From Amycolatopsis alba DSM 44262 (GTDB lineage: Bacteria; Actinomycetota; Actinomycetes; Mycobacteriales; Pseudonocardiaceae), in contig NZ_KB913032.1 in NCBI RefSeq assembly GCF_000384215.1, positions 2,745,665 through 2,809,664 of the forward strand: a DNA stretch of 64,000 bases, read 5' to 3'. A model generated the notes under the pieces. That model was given only the letters and a program-made list of their open reading frames with translations. It was not told the origin of the DNA and ran no database searches. Positions within the stretch are counted from its first letter, which is position 1; each line of letters starts with the position of its first letter. The translations under genes and the position numbers were made by a program. Shown here piece after piece: positions 24,877 to 33,774 of the stretch.

Positions 24877-26514
24877 ATGTTGAGCACGATGCAGGACGGA
24901 CAGCTGTCACTGGGCAGGCTGCTCCGCCACGGCACGACGGTGCACTCCGAGAGCGAAGTGATCACCTGGACCGGTTCAGAAGCCCGCCGCGAGACCTACG
25001 GCGAACTCGGCAAGCACGCGGCACGGCTCGCCAACGCCCTCCGGAGCCTGGGCATCACCGGTGACCAGCGCGTCGGCACCTTCATGTGGAACAACGCCGA
25101 GCACATGGCCGCGTACCTGGCCATCCCCGCGATGGGCGCGGTGCTGCACACGCTGAACATCCGGCTGTTCCCGGAGCAGCTGGTCTTCGTCGCCAACCAC
25201 GCCGAGGACCAGGTCGTCATCGTCGACGGCACGCTGATCCCGCTGCTGGCCAAGCAGCTGCCCGAGCTGAAGACCGTGCGCCACGTTATCGTGGCCAACG
25301 GCGACGCCTCGGCCCTCCCGGCGCCCGAAGGCGTCCAGGTGCACTCCTACGCCGAGCTGCTGGCCGGCCAGCCCGACACCTTCGACTGGCCCGAGGTGGA
25401 CGAGCGTTCGGCCGCCGCGATGTGTTACACCTCGGGCACCACGGGTGACCCGAAGGGTGTCGCGTACTCCCACCGGTCGATCTGGCTGCACTCCATGCAG
25501 GTCACGATGACCGACAGCATGCGGCTGGCCCAGCACGACAAGGCCCTCGCGATCGTCCCGATGTTCCACGCGATGGCGTGGGGCATGCCGTACGCGGCGC
25601 TGATGGTCGGCGCGTCGCTGCTGATGCCGGACCGCTTCCTCCAGCCCGCCCCCATCGCCCAGATGCTCGACGCCGAGAAGCCGACCTTCGCCGGCGCGGT
25701 CCCGACGATCTGGCAGGGCCTGCTGTCGCACCTCGACGCGAACCCGCAGGACATCTCGCATCTGCGCGAGGTCGTCGTCGGCGGTTCGGCGGCGCCGCCG
25801 TCGCTGATGCACGCTTTCGAGGACCGCTACAACGTGCCGATCCTGCACGCCTGGGGCATGACCGAGACGTCGCCGCTGGGCAGCGTCGCGCGTCCGCCCG
25901 CCGCCGCGACCGGCGAGAAGGCGTGGGAGTACCGCTACACCCAGGGCCGCTTCCCGGCGTCCGTCAGCGCCCGGCTGATCGGCGACAACGGCGAAGAACT
26001 GCCGTGGGACAACGAAAGCGTCGGCGAGCTCGAAGTGCAGGGGCCGTGGATCGCGGCGTCGTACTACAGCGGCACGAGCGGTGACGAGCCAGACCCGGAG
26101 AAGTTCCACGACGGCTGGCTGCGCACCGGCGACGTCGGCAAGATCAGCCCGGACGGCTATCTCACGCTGACCGACCGCGCGAAGGACGTCATCAAATCCG
26201 GCGGCGAGTGGATCTCCTCGGTGGACCTGGAGAACCAGGTGATGGCCCATCCCGCGGTGGCCGAGGCGGCCGTGGTCGGCATCCCCGACGAGAAGTGGGA
26301 CGAGCGCCCGCTGGTCGCCGTCGTGCTCCGGGAAGGCCAGCGCGTCACGGCCGAAGAGCTGCGCGAATTCCTGTCCGACAAGGTCGCGAAGTGGCAGCTG
26401 CCGGAGAACTGGACCTTTGTGGACGAAGTCCCCAAGACCAGCGTCGGCAAGTTCGACAAGAAGCGGCTGCGGAAGTTCCACTCCGAAGGCAAACTCGACA
26501 TCAGTCAGCTCTAA
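24877..26514 (+). CDS. Long/medium-chain fatty acid-CoA ligase
   Basis: 545-aa ANL ligase. The P-loop is MCYTSGTTGDPKGV (about residues 179-192). AWGMTETSPLGSV and DGWLRTGDVGKISPDGYL are the A5/A7 motifs, and the C-terminal KTSVGKFDKKRLR contains the catalytic Lys. ATG at 24877 has GGGAG 6 bp upstream and matches fatty-acyl ligases (MLSTMQDGQLSLGRLLRHG). It is monocistronic and followed by a hairpin. The motif order and length fit medium- to long-chain fatty-acid ligases. Confidence 0.9.
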   Translation: MLSTMQDGQLSLGRLLRHGTTVHSESEVITWTGSEARRETYGELGKHAARLANALRSLGITGDQRVGTFMWNNAEHMAAYLAIPAMGAVLHTLNIRLFPEQLVFVANHAEDQVVIVDGTLIPLLAKQLPELKTVRHVIVANGDASALPAPEGVQVHSYAELLAGQPDTFDWPEVDERSAAAMCYTSGTTGDPKGVAYSHRSIWLHSMQVTMTDSMRLAQHDKALAIVPMFHAMAWGMPYAALMVGASLLMPDRFLQPAPIAQMLDAEKPTFAGAVPTIWQGLLSHLDANPQDISHLREVVVGGSAAPPSLMHAFEDRYNVPILHAWGMTETSPLGSVARPPAAATGEKAWEYRYTQGRFPASVSARLIGDNGEELPWDNESVGELEVQGPWIAASYYSGTSGDEPDPEKFHDGWLRTGDVGKISPDGYLTLTDRAKDVIKSGGEWISSVDLENQVMAHPAVAEAAVVGIPDEKWDERPLVAVVLREGQRVTAEELREFLSDKVAKWQLPENWTFVDEVPKTSVGKFDKKRLRKFHSEGKLDISQL

Positions 26515-26543
26515 CGGGTTAATCTCCCGCGCGCCTGCCGTTG

Positions 26544-26590
26544 CGTGAAGGCCATCTTGAGGGACCCTGTCCCTGGAGATGGCCTTCACG
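26544..26590 (+). terminator. Hairpin, GTGAAGGCC family
   Basis: A 21-22-bp stem with one mismatch and one G-T pair and a loop of about 3 nt follows the ligase gene. It has the GTGAAGGCC/GGCCTTCAC ends shared with the hairpins at 19180, 37631 and 41419. Confidence 0.75.
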
Positions 26591-26613
26591 GCGTTCGGCG
26601 AAGGGTTTTGTTG

Positions 26614-27876
26614 GTGCGTAAGACAAGCAGGCGAACGTTCCTGGCATTGGCGGGGACGACGGTGCTCTCCGCCTGCGGGTCGAACAATGTCCAAACAGGA
26701 AGCCCGCCGCCGTCGACGGCGTACTCCGCCGGGGTGACCAGGCCGAAACCGAAACCGGTGGACCTCGCGCAGTGGTATCACCCGTATCCCGAAGCCGGGG
26801 TCCAGGAAGCCGTCACGCGCTACGCGGCCGCGTACCAGAAGTCCAAGGTCGCGGTGCAGTGGAATCCCGACGACTACGAGACGAAACTGAACGCCGCGCT
26901 GACGGCGGGCCCGGTCCCGGACGTCTTCGAAGGCCAGGTCACCGTCGACCGCGTCCGGCAGGGCCAACTCGCCCCGCTCGACGACGTCGTCGGGCCTGTG
27001 CGCGGGGATTTCAACTCCTCGGTGCTCGCGGCGCAGACCGTCGACGGCAAGACCTACGGCATCCCGCAGGCGCTGGACACCCAGGTTCTCTTCTACCGCA
27101 AGAGTTTCCTACAGGAGGCCAAGGTACAGCCGCCGCAGACGCTCGACGAACTCGTCGACGCGGCGAAGAAACTCTCCAAGGACGGCGTCAAAGGGCTGTT
27201 CGCGGGCAACGACGCGGGCGCGGCGGCGCTGGCCGGGCCGCTGCTGTGGTCGGCGGGGCTCGACTACGTCAAGGACGGCAAATCCGTCGGCTTCGACGAT
27301 CCGCGCGCCGCCACGGTGTTCGCGAAACTCCATGAGCTCAACGGTTCGCTGCTGTTGGGCGCTTCGACGGACTGGGCGGACCCGATCCCGTTCATCGACG
27401 GCCTCGCCGCCATGCAGTGGACCTGGCTGTGGAACCTGCCGAAGATCCAGGACACCATGAAGGACGACTTCGGTGTCCTGGCCTTCCCTCGGCTCGACGC
27501 TTCGGGCGCGCCGTCCGTCCCGGTCAGCGGCCTGAGCGCGATGGTGCACTCGAAGAGCCTGAATCCCGACGCCGCCAAGGACTTCGTCAAATGGCTGTGG
27601 CTGGAGCGCACCGATTTCCAGCGGGAGTTCGCCACCAGGTTCGGCTTCCACCTGCCCGCGCGGCTGAGCGTGCTCGACAAGGTCGATCAGGCGGCCGACG
27701 CCGCGAAGCTGGTCAAGGAGAACGGCCGCGCCGCCGGTCCATTGTGGACACCGACGGCGAACACCGCGCTCGTCGACGCGCTGGGCCGCATCGCCCGCGA
27801 CGGCGCCGACCCGGCCGCCGAGACGAAGAAAGCCGTCGAGACCGTCAAAGCGGAACTGGGTCGCCTGTCCGCGTGA
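26614..27876 (+). CDS. Extracellular solute-binding lipoprotein (family 1)
   Basis: 420-aa sugar-type ABC substrate-binding protein. RKTSRRTFLALAGTTVLSACG has twin arginines and a lipobox with the lipidated Cys, so export may be by Tat. The mature part shows the family-1 pattern, for example YGIPQALDTQVLFYRKSF and WTWLWNLPKI. GTG at 26614 is 8 bp after GAAGGG. No permease or ATPase genes flank it, which is unusual; it may serve a permease encoded elsewhere. The 3' end overlaps the convergent membrane protein by 32 bp. Confidence 0.88.
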   Translation: MRKTSRRTFLALAGTTVLSACGSNNVQTGSPPPSTAYSAGVTRPKPKPVDLAQWYHPYPEAGVQEAVTRYAAAYQKSKVAVQWNPDDYETKLNAALTAGPVPDVFEGQVTVDRVRQGQLAPLDDVVGPVRGDFNSSVLAAQTVDGKTYGIPQALDTQVLFYRKSFLQEAKVQPPQTLDELVDAAKKLSKDGVKGLFAGNDAGAAALAGPLLWSAGLDYVKDGKSVGFDDPRAATVFAKLHELNGSLLLGASTDWADPIPFIDGLAAMQWTWLWNLPKIQDTMKDDFGVLAFPRLDASGAPSVPVSGLSAMVHSKSLNPDAAKDFVKWLWLERTDFQREFATRFGFHLPARLSVLDKVDQAADAAKLVKENGRAAGPLWTPTANTALVDALGRIARDGADPAAETKKAVETVKAELGRLSA

Positions 27877-28300
27877 GCCGCCGCGAGCGGACGTACGCGA
27901 CGATCAGCACGATCGAGAGGATCACCGCCCCGCCGTCGGTGACCAGCGACGGAAGCACCCCCGGCCAGCCGTGTTCGCCGATCGCGGCCCGGTGCACTTC
28001 GAACGGCACGACGAAGACGCCGAACGCCTGGCCGACATTGAAGGCGAGCACCGGCCAGAAGAGCCACCGCCATCGGAACCAGACCAGCAGTCCGAGCGCG
28101 TTGCCGACGATGAAGACGTTCCCCACCAGCCTCAACGCGCTGAGATAGCCGGGCGCGCCGTCGGTGTCCGCGCCTTTGAGCCGCATGCTCGCTTCGATCA
28201 GGCCCAGATCGATGACGACGTAGTTCTGCAGCGCCGTCCCGATCACGAAGACGATCGAGCACAGCACCGTGACCAGGCGGATCTTCGGTGTCCAGAGCAT
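27845..28300 (-). CDS. Membrane protein under tet-like operator control
   Basis: 151-aa protein with about four hydrophobic helices (near residues 9-26, 54-72, 75-95 and 120-140), unknown family, no signal peptide. ATG at 28300 has GGGGGA 5 bp upstream. It is divergent from a TetR gene, with two TetR(B)-like palindromes in the 58-bp intergenic space. It does not look like a tetracycline MFS pump, which has 12 helices. It may be a small resistance or stress protein induced by the TetR ligand. Confidence 0.75.
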   Translation of the reverse strand: MLWTPKIRLVTVLCSIVFVIGTALQNYVVIDLGLIEASMRLKGADTDGAPGYLSALRLVGNVFIVGNALGLLVWFRWRWLFWPVLAFNVGQAFGVFVVPFEVHRAAIGEHGWPGVLPSLVTDGGAVILSIVLIVAYVRSRRLTRTGDPVPL

Positions 28301-28312
28301 CACTTCCCCCGT

Positions 28313-28350
28313 TCTCTATCAGTGATAGAGACAAATCTATCACTGATAGA
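28313..28350. promoter_or_regulatory. Two tetO-like operators
   Basis: TCTCTATCAGTGATAGAGA at 28313-28331 is a perfect 19-bp palindrome around one base, and TCTATCACTGATAGA at 28336-28350 is a second. The first differs from the Tn10 tetO2 sequence as I recall it at one position. Both lie in the divergent promoter of a TetR gene and a membrane protein gene. Confidence 0.85.
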
Positions 28351-28358
28351 GTCCTCGA

Positions 28359-28967
28359 GTGGCACGCAAAGGCTCGCTGGACCTCGCCAAGATCACCGAG
28401 GCCGCCGTCGACCTGCTCGACGAAGCCGGTCTCGCCGAGCTGAGCACCCGGCGCCTGGCGGCGAAGCTCGGCGTCAGCTCGCCGACGCTGTACTGGCACG
28501 TGAAGGACAAGGCGGAACTCCTGGACCTCGTCGCCGAAGCGATCTGCGCCGACGCCTTCGAGATCGATCGCGCCCTGTCCTGGCGCGAGCAGCTCGCGAG
28601 CGGGCTCCGCCAGTTCCGCGCCCTGCTGCTGCGCCACCGGGACGCGGCCGCCCTGCTGCGCGAACGGCCGCCGACCGGGCCGCACCGGCTGGGCCACATC
28701 GAAACGACCGTGCGGATCCTGCTGGAAGCGGGCTTCTCCGAAGAAGACACCGCGGGGATCTCAAGGCTGCTCACGGCACACGTGCTCGCGTCGGTGGAGA
28801 CCCTCCCCGCACGGAAGCCGGACGAAGGGTTTCTCGAACGGCTCGCGGACTATCCCCACGTGAGCAGGCTCGGCCCGGCTTTCGCGACCCAAAGCAGCGA
28901 AGACCTGTTCGACCTGGGCGTCGAAGTGATCCTGGACGGCCTGGCAGCCCGGCTCCGCCGGTCTTGA
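28359..28967 (+). CDS. TetR family regulator of the classical TetR type
   Basis: 202-aa repressor. The HTH LAAKLGVSSPTLYWHVKDKA (about residues 33-52) is very close to Tn10 TetR in the recognition helix (PTLYWHVK). The C-terminal domain is of the TetR_C type, consistent with a drug-like ligand. The GTG start is 8 bp after the second tetO-like palindrome, and no SD is evident, so translation may be leaderless. Autoregulation together with the divergent membrane gene is likely. Confidence 0.9.
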   Translation: MARKGSLDLAKITEAAVDLLDEAGLAELSTRRLAAKLGVSSPTLYWHVKDKAELLDLVAEAICADAFEIDRALSWREQLASGLRQFRALLLRHRDAAALLRERPPTGPHRLGHIETTVRILLEAGFSEEDTAGISRLLTAHVLASVETLPARKPDEGFLERLADYPHVSRLGPAFATQSSEDLFDLGVEVILDGLAARLRRS

Positions 28968-28980
28968 GTGCCGATTCGGC

Positions 28981-29089
28981 CCGTGATCAGACACGGATTT
29001 CGCGTGCTTGGAGACGTAACTCGCGTGTGCGGCCTCTGATCACGTGAGTTACGCCTCCAAGCACGCGAGTTCGGCGTCTGATCACACGT
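28981..29089. repeat. Inverted-repeat array of the ACTCGCGTGATC family
   Basis: Two imperfect arms of about 46 bp with a short loop read as 20-bp units such as GTAACTCGCGTG and CACGTGAGTTAC. The array lies between the TetR stop and the convergent 29122 gene. AGTGCCG occurs at 28967-28973 and 29112-29118, a possible short target duplication. Confidence 0.75.
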
Positions 29090-29121
29090 GTCCACCACGC
29101 GGTCACGGGAAAGTGCCGGCT

Positions 29122-29556
29122 CTAGTCGCCGGAAACGCCCCAGATCGCCAGCTCGACGGCGACGTCGTTTTCGTAGAGCAGCGCACAGTTCGCGCTCCAG
29201 CGGGGACGGCGTTCGTACGGCAGCTGACCGGCCTTGTCGAGTTCGTCGAAGCCCGCGATGGACGGCTCTTCGGTGCCGAAGGCGGCGAGGAGTTCGGCGT
29301 CGGTCAAGGGCCGGATCGTGCCGAAGTCGTCCTCGCCAGTGGCACTGATGAACTCGTGGACGTCGAGCACGGAATGGGTCCCGGACTCCTGGACGCTCGC
29401 CACCTCGTACAGCTCGTCGACCGAGTCCGGGCGGCCGAGTTCGTCCTCCTCCCAGAGATAGTCACCCTCCGCGAAGACGCGCGCCTTCATCTCGTCCAGC
29501 GCCGCCTCCGGGTCGCCGCCGAACCGGCCGCGGACAGACCAAGCCGAAGCACCCAC
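29122..29556 (-). CDS. Hypothetical protein, 144 aa
   Basis: Acidic soluble protein with FGGDPEAALDEMKARVFAEG near the start and LTDAELLAAFGTEEPSIAGF in the middle, ending VELAIWGVSGD. I recognise no family. The frame opens to 29874, but GTG at 29556 follows GAGGAGG by 7 bp, and the upstream part overlaps the divergent phosphoesterase promoter. It is divergent from the Tat-exported phosphoesterase gene. Confidence 0.75.
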   Translation of the reverse strand: MGASAWSVRGRFGGDPEAALDEMKARVFAEGDYLWEEDELGRPDSVDELYEVASVQESGTHSVLDVHEFISATGEDDFGTIRPLTDAELLAAFGTEEPSIAGFDELDKAGQLPYERRPRWSANCALLYENDVAVELAIWGVSGD

Positions 29557-29734
29557 CGGGGCCACCTCCTCGTTCGCCAAACGGCCAGGGTAACCAGAGC
29601 CGCCTTGGTTCCTTCGTATTCGGCCGAACGTGACAAATTTTCGCATTACCCTTTTCTGGTGTTCACCCCCCCGGCTAACGTCGTCCGGCATCGTCCTCCC
29701 GCGACACCCATCCGCGACGAGTAGGGGCACCGCC

Positions 29735-31456
29735 ATGTCCGACATCTCCAGGCGCACCTTCGCCACGGCAGGCGCGGCCGGCGTCGGCCTGCTGCTGTGC
29801 ACGCCGACCGCCAACGCGCTCGACCGGGCACTGGCGCTCACTGCGACCCGCGCGACGCGGACCGCGGGCACCACGCTGGAATCCGCGGCGGCCCCGCTGA
29901 AGAGCGGTCCTGGCTACACCCGGCTGACCGCGGGCCCCGGCTGGCCGCTCGTGGTCCGGGGCGACCTCGCCGCCCCGAAGTCCGGCCGTGACGACCGGCG
30001 CCGCGCGATGGCCTCGTTCGCGCAGTTCACCGACCTGCACTTCACCGACGCCGAGAGCCCGGCGCGGTTCGAGTACCTGCACCCGTTCGTCGGCTCGGCG
30101 CACCGGCCGCACGAGACGCTCGGCCCGGTCGCGACGACGGCGCTGGTGGAGCGGGTGAACAGCCTGAAGGCGGGCCCGTTCACCGGACGGGCGATCGACT
30201 TCATGGTCACCACCGGCGACAACACCGACAACCACGAGCTGATCGAGCTCGAATGGTTCCTCAAGGTGCTCAACGGCGGCACGGTGAACCCGACCTCGGG
30301 CGACCCGGACGTGCACGAGGGCGTCCAGACGTCCGGGTCCTCGCACTACTGGAACCCCGGCAAGCCGCTGGACGACGCGTACACGAAGAAGGGCTTCCCG
30401 CAGCTGCCCGGCCTGCTCGGCGCGGCGTCGAGCACCTTCACCTCGCCCGGTCTCGACGTCCCGTGGTTCTGCACCTTCGGCAACCACGACGACAGCATCG
30501 TCGGCACCGTGCCGGACCTGCCCGGCATGGACGCCTGGTACACCGGCCGGTTCAAGGTGATCGGCAAGGACGAGACGACGTCGCGGAAACTCGCCAAGGC
30601 GATCGGCTCCGGCTCGGGCGTCCCGGTCACGGAACTGTTCGGCGGTTCGGGCACCATCCGCGAAGTCACCCCGGATGCCCGGCGGCGGCCGTTCAGCACG
30701 GCGGAATTCGTCCAGCACCACCTCGACACCGCCAACACCGGCCCCGGCCCGGTCGGCCACGGGTTCAGCGGGAACAACGCCGACGGGCGGAACGTGTACT
30801 ACACCTTCCGCATCGCGCCGGGCGTCGTCGGCATCAGCCTCGACACCACGACGATGGCCGGGCTGGCCGACGGGTCGATCGGGCTCGGGCAGTTCACCTG
30901 GGTGGAGAACACGCTCAAGCGGAACAGTTCGACGTACTACGACTTCTTCGGGCGCAAGGTTACGCAGAACGTGACGGACGAGCTGTTCATCCTGTTCAGC
31001 CACCACACCAGCGGCACCATGGGCAACGTGCTCCCGGACGCGCGGCATCCGCTGGAGCTGCGGCTCAACGGTGACACGTTCGTCTCGCTGCTGAACCGGT
31101 TCCCGAACGTGCTGGCGTGGGTCAACGGGCACACGCACCACAACAAGATCACCCCGCACCCCGGCAAGACGGCGAAACAGGGCTTCTGGGAGATCAACAC
31201 CGCGTCGCACATCGACTTCCCGCAGCACGCGCGGATCATCGAGGTCGCCGACAACGCCGACGGCACGCTTTCGCTCTTCACGACCTTGATCGAGGCGGAA
31301 GCGCCGTACGAGGCCTCGTACTCGGACACCTCGACGCAAGCGCTTGCGTCGCTGTACCGGGAGTTCTCGTACAACGACATCCACGCTTCGCTCGGCGCCG
31401 TCGGGACGGCTCAGGACCAGAACACGGAACTCCTCCTCCCCCACCCCCTCGCCTGA
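29735..31456 (+). CDS. Tat-exported metallophosphoesterase
   Basis: 573-aa secreted phosphoesterase. SRRTFATAGAAGVGLLL is a Tat signal. The metal ligands are in FTDLHFTDAE, TTGDNTDNHE, FGNHDD and NGHTHHN, in the normal order for calcineurin-like enzymes. It resembles the TIGR03767-type actinobacterial phosphoesterases. ATG at 29735 starts the Tat signal. Probable role is release of phosphate from extracellular substrates; the exact ester is unknown. Confidence 0.9.
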   Translation: MSDISRRTFATAGAAGVGLLLCTPTANALDRALALTATRATRTAGTTLESAAAPLKSGPGYTRLTAGPGWPLVVRGDLAAPKSGRDDRRRAMASFAQFTDLHFTDAESPARFEYLHPFVGSAHRPHETLGPVATTALVERVNSLKAGPFTGRAIDFMVTTGDNTDNHELIELEWFLKVLNGGTVNPTSGDPDVHEGVQTSGSSHYWNPGKPLDDAYTKKGFPQLPGLLGAASSTFTSPGLDVPWFCTFGNHDDSIVGTVPDLPGMDAWYTGRFKVIGKDETTSRKLAKAIGSGSGVPVTELFGGSGTIREVTPDARRRPFSTAEFVQHHLDTANTGPGPVGHGFSGNNADGRNVYYTFRIAPGVVGISLDTTTMAGLADGSIGLGQFTWVENTLKRNSSTYYDFFGRKVTQNVTDELFILFSHHTSGTMGNVLPDARHPLELRLNGDTFVSLLNRFPNVLAWVNGHTHHNKITPHPGKTAKQGFWEINTASHIDFPQHARIIEVADNADGTLSLFTTLIEAEAPYEASYSDTSTQALASLYREFSYNDIHASLGAVGTAQDQNTELLLPHPLA

Positions 31457-31464
31457 TCCGCCCT

Positions 31465-31570
31465 CAATCACGCGTGTCCCGCGTCTGATCACGCGAGTCG
31501 TCCGAAGCCGCACACGGCCGAACGACGCAACTCGCGTGATCAGAGAGCGAACTCGCGTGTTTGCAGGCGG
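31465..31570. repeat. Inverted-repeat array of the ACTCGCGTGATC family
   Basis: AATCACGCGTG..TGATCACGCGAGT on one side and ACTCGCGTGATCAGAG..ACTCGCGTGTTTG on the other form an imperfect palindrome around 31515. It is the third array of this family and follows the phosphoesterase gene. Confidence 0.75.
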
Positions 31571-31694
31571 AACACGGCCAGCTGGTCGCGAAAGCGACAC
31601 AGACTCAGGCCGTCTTGCAGACAACTGTTTACATACCTCGCACGACCGGCGAAAATCCCTTCCCTACTGGGCGGAATCGAGGGATGGAGCCGGG

Positions 31695-32957
31695 ATGCGC
31701 ACAAGAGGGCTGGTCACGCTGCTGACGATCGCGACGCTGACTGCGGTGACGGCACAGACGGCGGAGGCGGGCCCCGGCCGCGGAGACGACGAGTCGATCG
31801 ACTACCACGAATGGTCCGGTCACCACGGCTTCCGCGACGGCAGGCTGGAGGGGCTCGACCTCGACCACGGCACACTGCGCATCGACCGCCCGATCGGCAC
31901 CGTCGAGCACACCGAACCCGCGCTCGGCACCACGAAGACCTACGAATACGGCCAGTGGACGTCCCGGAGCCACCGGCAGGGCTTCGACGCCTCCCAGCTG
32001 GTCGCGTCCTGGAACGCGAAGACGCCCGCGAAGACCTGGATCAAGATCGAAGCGAAGGGCCGCACCGCGTCGGGCACCGAGACGGCCTGGTACGTCATGG
32101 GCCGTTGGGCCAGCGGGGACGCCGACATCAAACGCACGAGCGTCGACGGCCAGAGCGACGCCAACGCCGCCGTCGACGTCGACACGCTGGTCATGAAGGC
32201 GGGTGTCGCACTGCGGTCGTACCAGCTGCGGATCAGCCTGTACCGCGAGGCCGGTTCCCGTGCCACGCCGTCGGTGACGTCGGTGGGTGCCATGACGTCA
32301 CTGGTCCCCGACCGGTTCGAGGTCGCGCCGACGAAGCCGGGCCGGGCCACCGGGATCGAGCTCAAGGTGCCCGCCTACGCCCAGAACCTCCACAAAGGAC
32401 AGTTCCCGGAGTACGGGGGCGGCGGCGAGAACTGGTGCAGCCCGACATCCACCGAAATGGTGGCCGAATACTGGGGCAAACGGCCCAAGCCCGAGGACAT
32501 GGCGTGGATTCCGGAGGGTTACGTCGACCCGACCGTCGCGTACGCCGCCCGCTACACGTTCGACTACGCCTACGACGGAACCGGCAACTGGCCGTTCAAC
32601 ACCGCGTACGCCGCTTCACTCGGACTGCGTGGGCACATCACCCGTTTGCACTCCTTGAACGAACTCGAAAACTACATCGCGCGCGGCATTCCGGTGATCA
32701 CGTCGCAGTCGTTCAAGGCCGAGGAACTCGACGGCGCGGGATACGGCACCTCCGGTCACATCATGGTCGTCGTCGGCTTCACGAAGGACGGTGACGTGAT
32801 CGCGAACGACCCGGCGGCCAGCAGCAACGACCGCGTCCGGAACGTCTACAAGCGACACCAGTTCGAAACGATCTGGCAGCGCACCAAGCGGTACAACACC
32901 ACGGGCGGGGTTTCCGGCGGTCCCGGCGGGGTCGCCTACATCATCACGCCGCGCTGA
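31695..32957 (+). CDS. Secreted C39-like peptidase
   Basis: 420-aa exported protein. A Sec signal (LVTLLTIATLTAVTAQTAEA) is followed by a beta-rich N-terminal half and a papain-like C-terminal half. Cys248 in NWCSPTSTEM and His355 in SGHIMVVVGF are the expected catalytic pair, and NDPAAS supplies the third residue region. ATG at 31695 has GGAG upstream. It stands alone. Substrate and role in cell-wall or protein turnover are unknown. Confidence 0.86.
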   Translation: MRTRGLVTLLTIATLTAVTAQTAEAGPGRGDDESIDYHEWSGHHGFRDGRLEGLDLDHGTLRIDRPIGTVEHTEPALGTTKTYEYGQWTSRSHRQGFDASQLVASWNAKTPAKTWIKIEAKGRTASGTETAWYVMGRWASGDADIKRTSVDGQSDANAAVDVDTLVMKAGVALRSYQLRISLYREAGSRATPSVTSVGAMTSLVPDRFEVAPTKPGRATGIELKVPAYAQNLHKGQFPEYGGGGENWCSPTSTEMVAEYWGKRPKPEDMAWIPEGYVDPTVAYAARYTFDYAYDGTGNWPFNTAYAASLGLRGHITRLHSLNELENYIARGIPVITSQSFKAEELDGAGYGTSGHIMVVVGFTKDGDVIANDPAASSNDRVRNVYKRHQFETIWQRTKRYNTTGGVSGGPGGVAYIITPR

Positions 32958-33144
32958 ATCGATACCGCGCACGCAGCGCATCCGGCGACGGCGGCGGATG
33001 GGGATTCCGCACCCTGGCGGATCTCGCGGGAGGCGTGGATTTCGTGGCAAGCTTTTGAGTTGACGACTCGGAGGTGGCTATGCCGTACGAGGTCCAGGAT
33101 GTCGTTTCCCGTGCAAAGGGTGCCGTCCTCTGTAGCGTGGTGAC

Positions 33145-33774
33145 GTGGTGAAACTCTTCACCGACGCCGATTTCCCCGCCGATCCCTATCCAGGGGCCCG
33201 GCCGGGCCACTCGTTCGTCCACTTCGACGGCGCCGGGCACAGCCTCGACACCGCGCCGGAGGGCTGGCGCGAACGCCAGGCCGTGCTCGCCTACGGCTCG
33301 AACGCGTGCCCGTCGAAGATCACCTGGCTGCGGGAGAACATGGGGCTGACCGGCCCCGTCGTCGTCTGTCACGCGCGCTGCACCGACCTGGCCGCGGTCT
33401 GGGCGTCCGGTCTGCGGTTCCGGGACGGACAACGGCCCGCGACGCTCGCCGCGGCCCCCGGCGTCGTCGAGGAGCACGCGGTCTGGTTCGCGACTCCCGA
33501 CCAGCTCGCCGTGCTCAACGAATGCGAGGGCAACGGCCGTCGCTACCGCCTGGTGCGGCTGACCGCCCCGGCCATCACCCTCGACGACGGCACCGTTCTC
33601 GACGACGTGATGGCCTACGTCGGCGCCGCGGACATCCGCCTGCCGATCCTCGTGGACGGCAGGCACATCCGCGTCGCCGATCTCGAGCAGTGCCGGGCCG
33701 CGGCGCTGCAAGGGATCCCCGCCGAAACGCACGGCCTCGACTGCACGCTGGTCAAAGAAGCTTCCCTGGATTGA
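33145..33774 (+). CDS. Gamma-glutamylcyclotransferase-fold protein
   Basis: 209-aa protein. LAYGSNACPSKI matches the YGSN loop that binds substrate in GGCT-like enzymes, and NECEGNGRRYRLVRL supplies a candidate catalytic Glu. The usual small-fold length is about 120-190 aa, so there is an N-terminal extension of about 45 residues. GTG at 33145 and 33148 are both possible. Its end overlaps the convergent flavoprotein gene by 23 bp. The reaction is not certain. Confidence 0.7.
   Translation: MVKLFTDADFPADPYPGARPGHSFVHFDGAGHSLDTAPEGWRERQAVLAYGSNACPSKITWLRENMGLTGPVVVCHARCTDLAAVWASGLRFRDGQRPATLAAAPGVVEEHAVWFATPDQLAVLNECEGNGRRYRLVRLTAPAITLDDGTVLDDVMAYVGAADIRLPILVDGRHIRVADLEQCRAAALQGIPAETHGLDCTLVKEASLD

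Noticed and set aside
24976..26967. A 663-codon open frame on the minus strand over the acyl-CoA ligase.
   Set aside because: It is an antisense shadow of a gene with clear ANL motifs; high GC removes stop codons from the other frames. No family motif is seen in it.
29675..31624. A 649-codon open frame on the minus strand over the phosphoesterase.
   Set aside because: Shadow of a gene with a Tat signal and complete metal-binding motifs.
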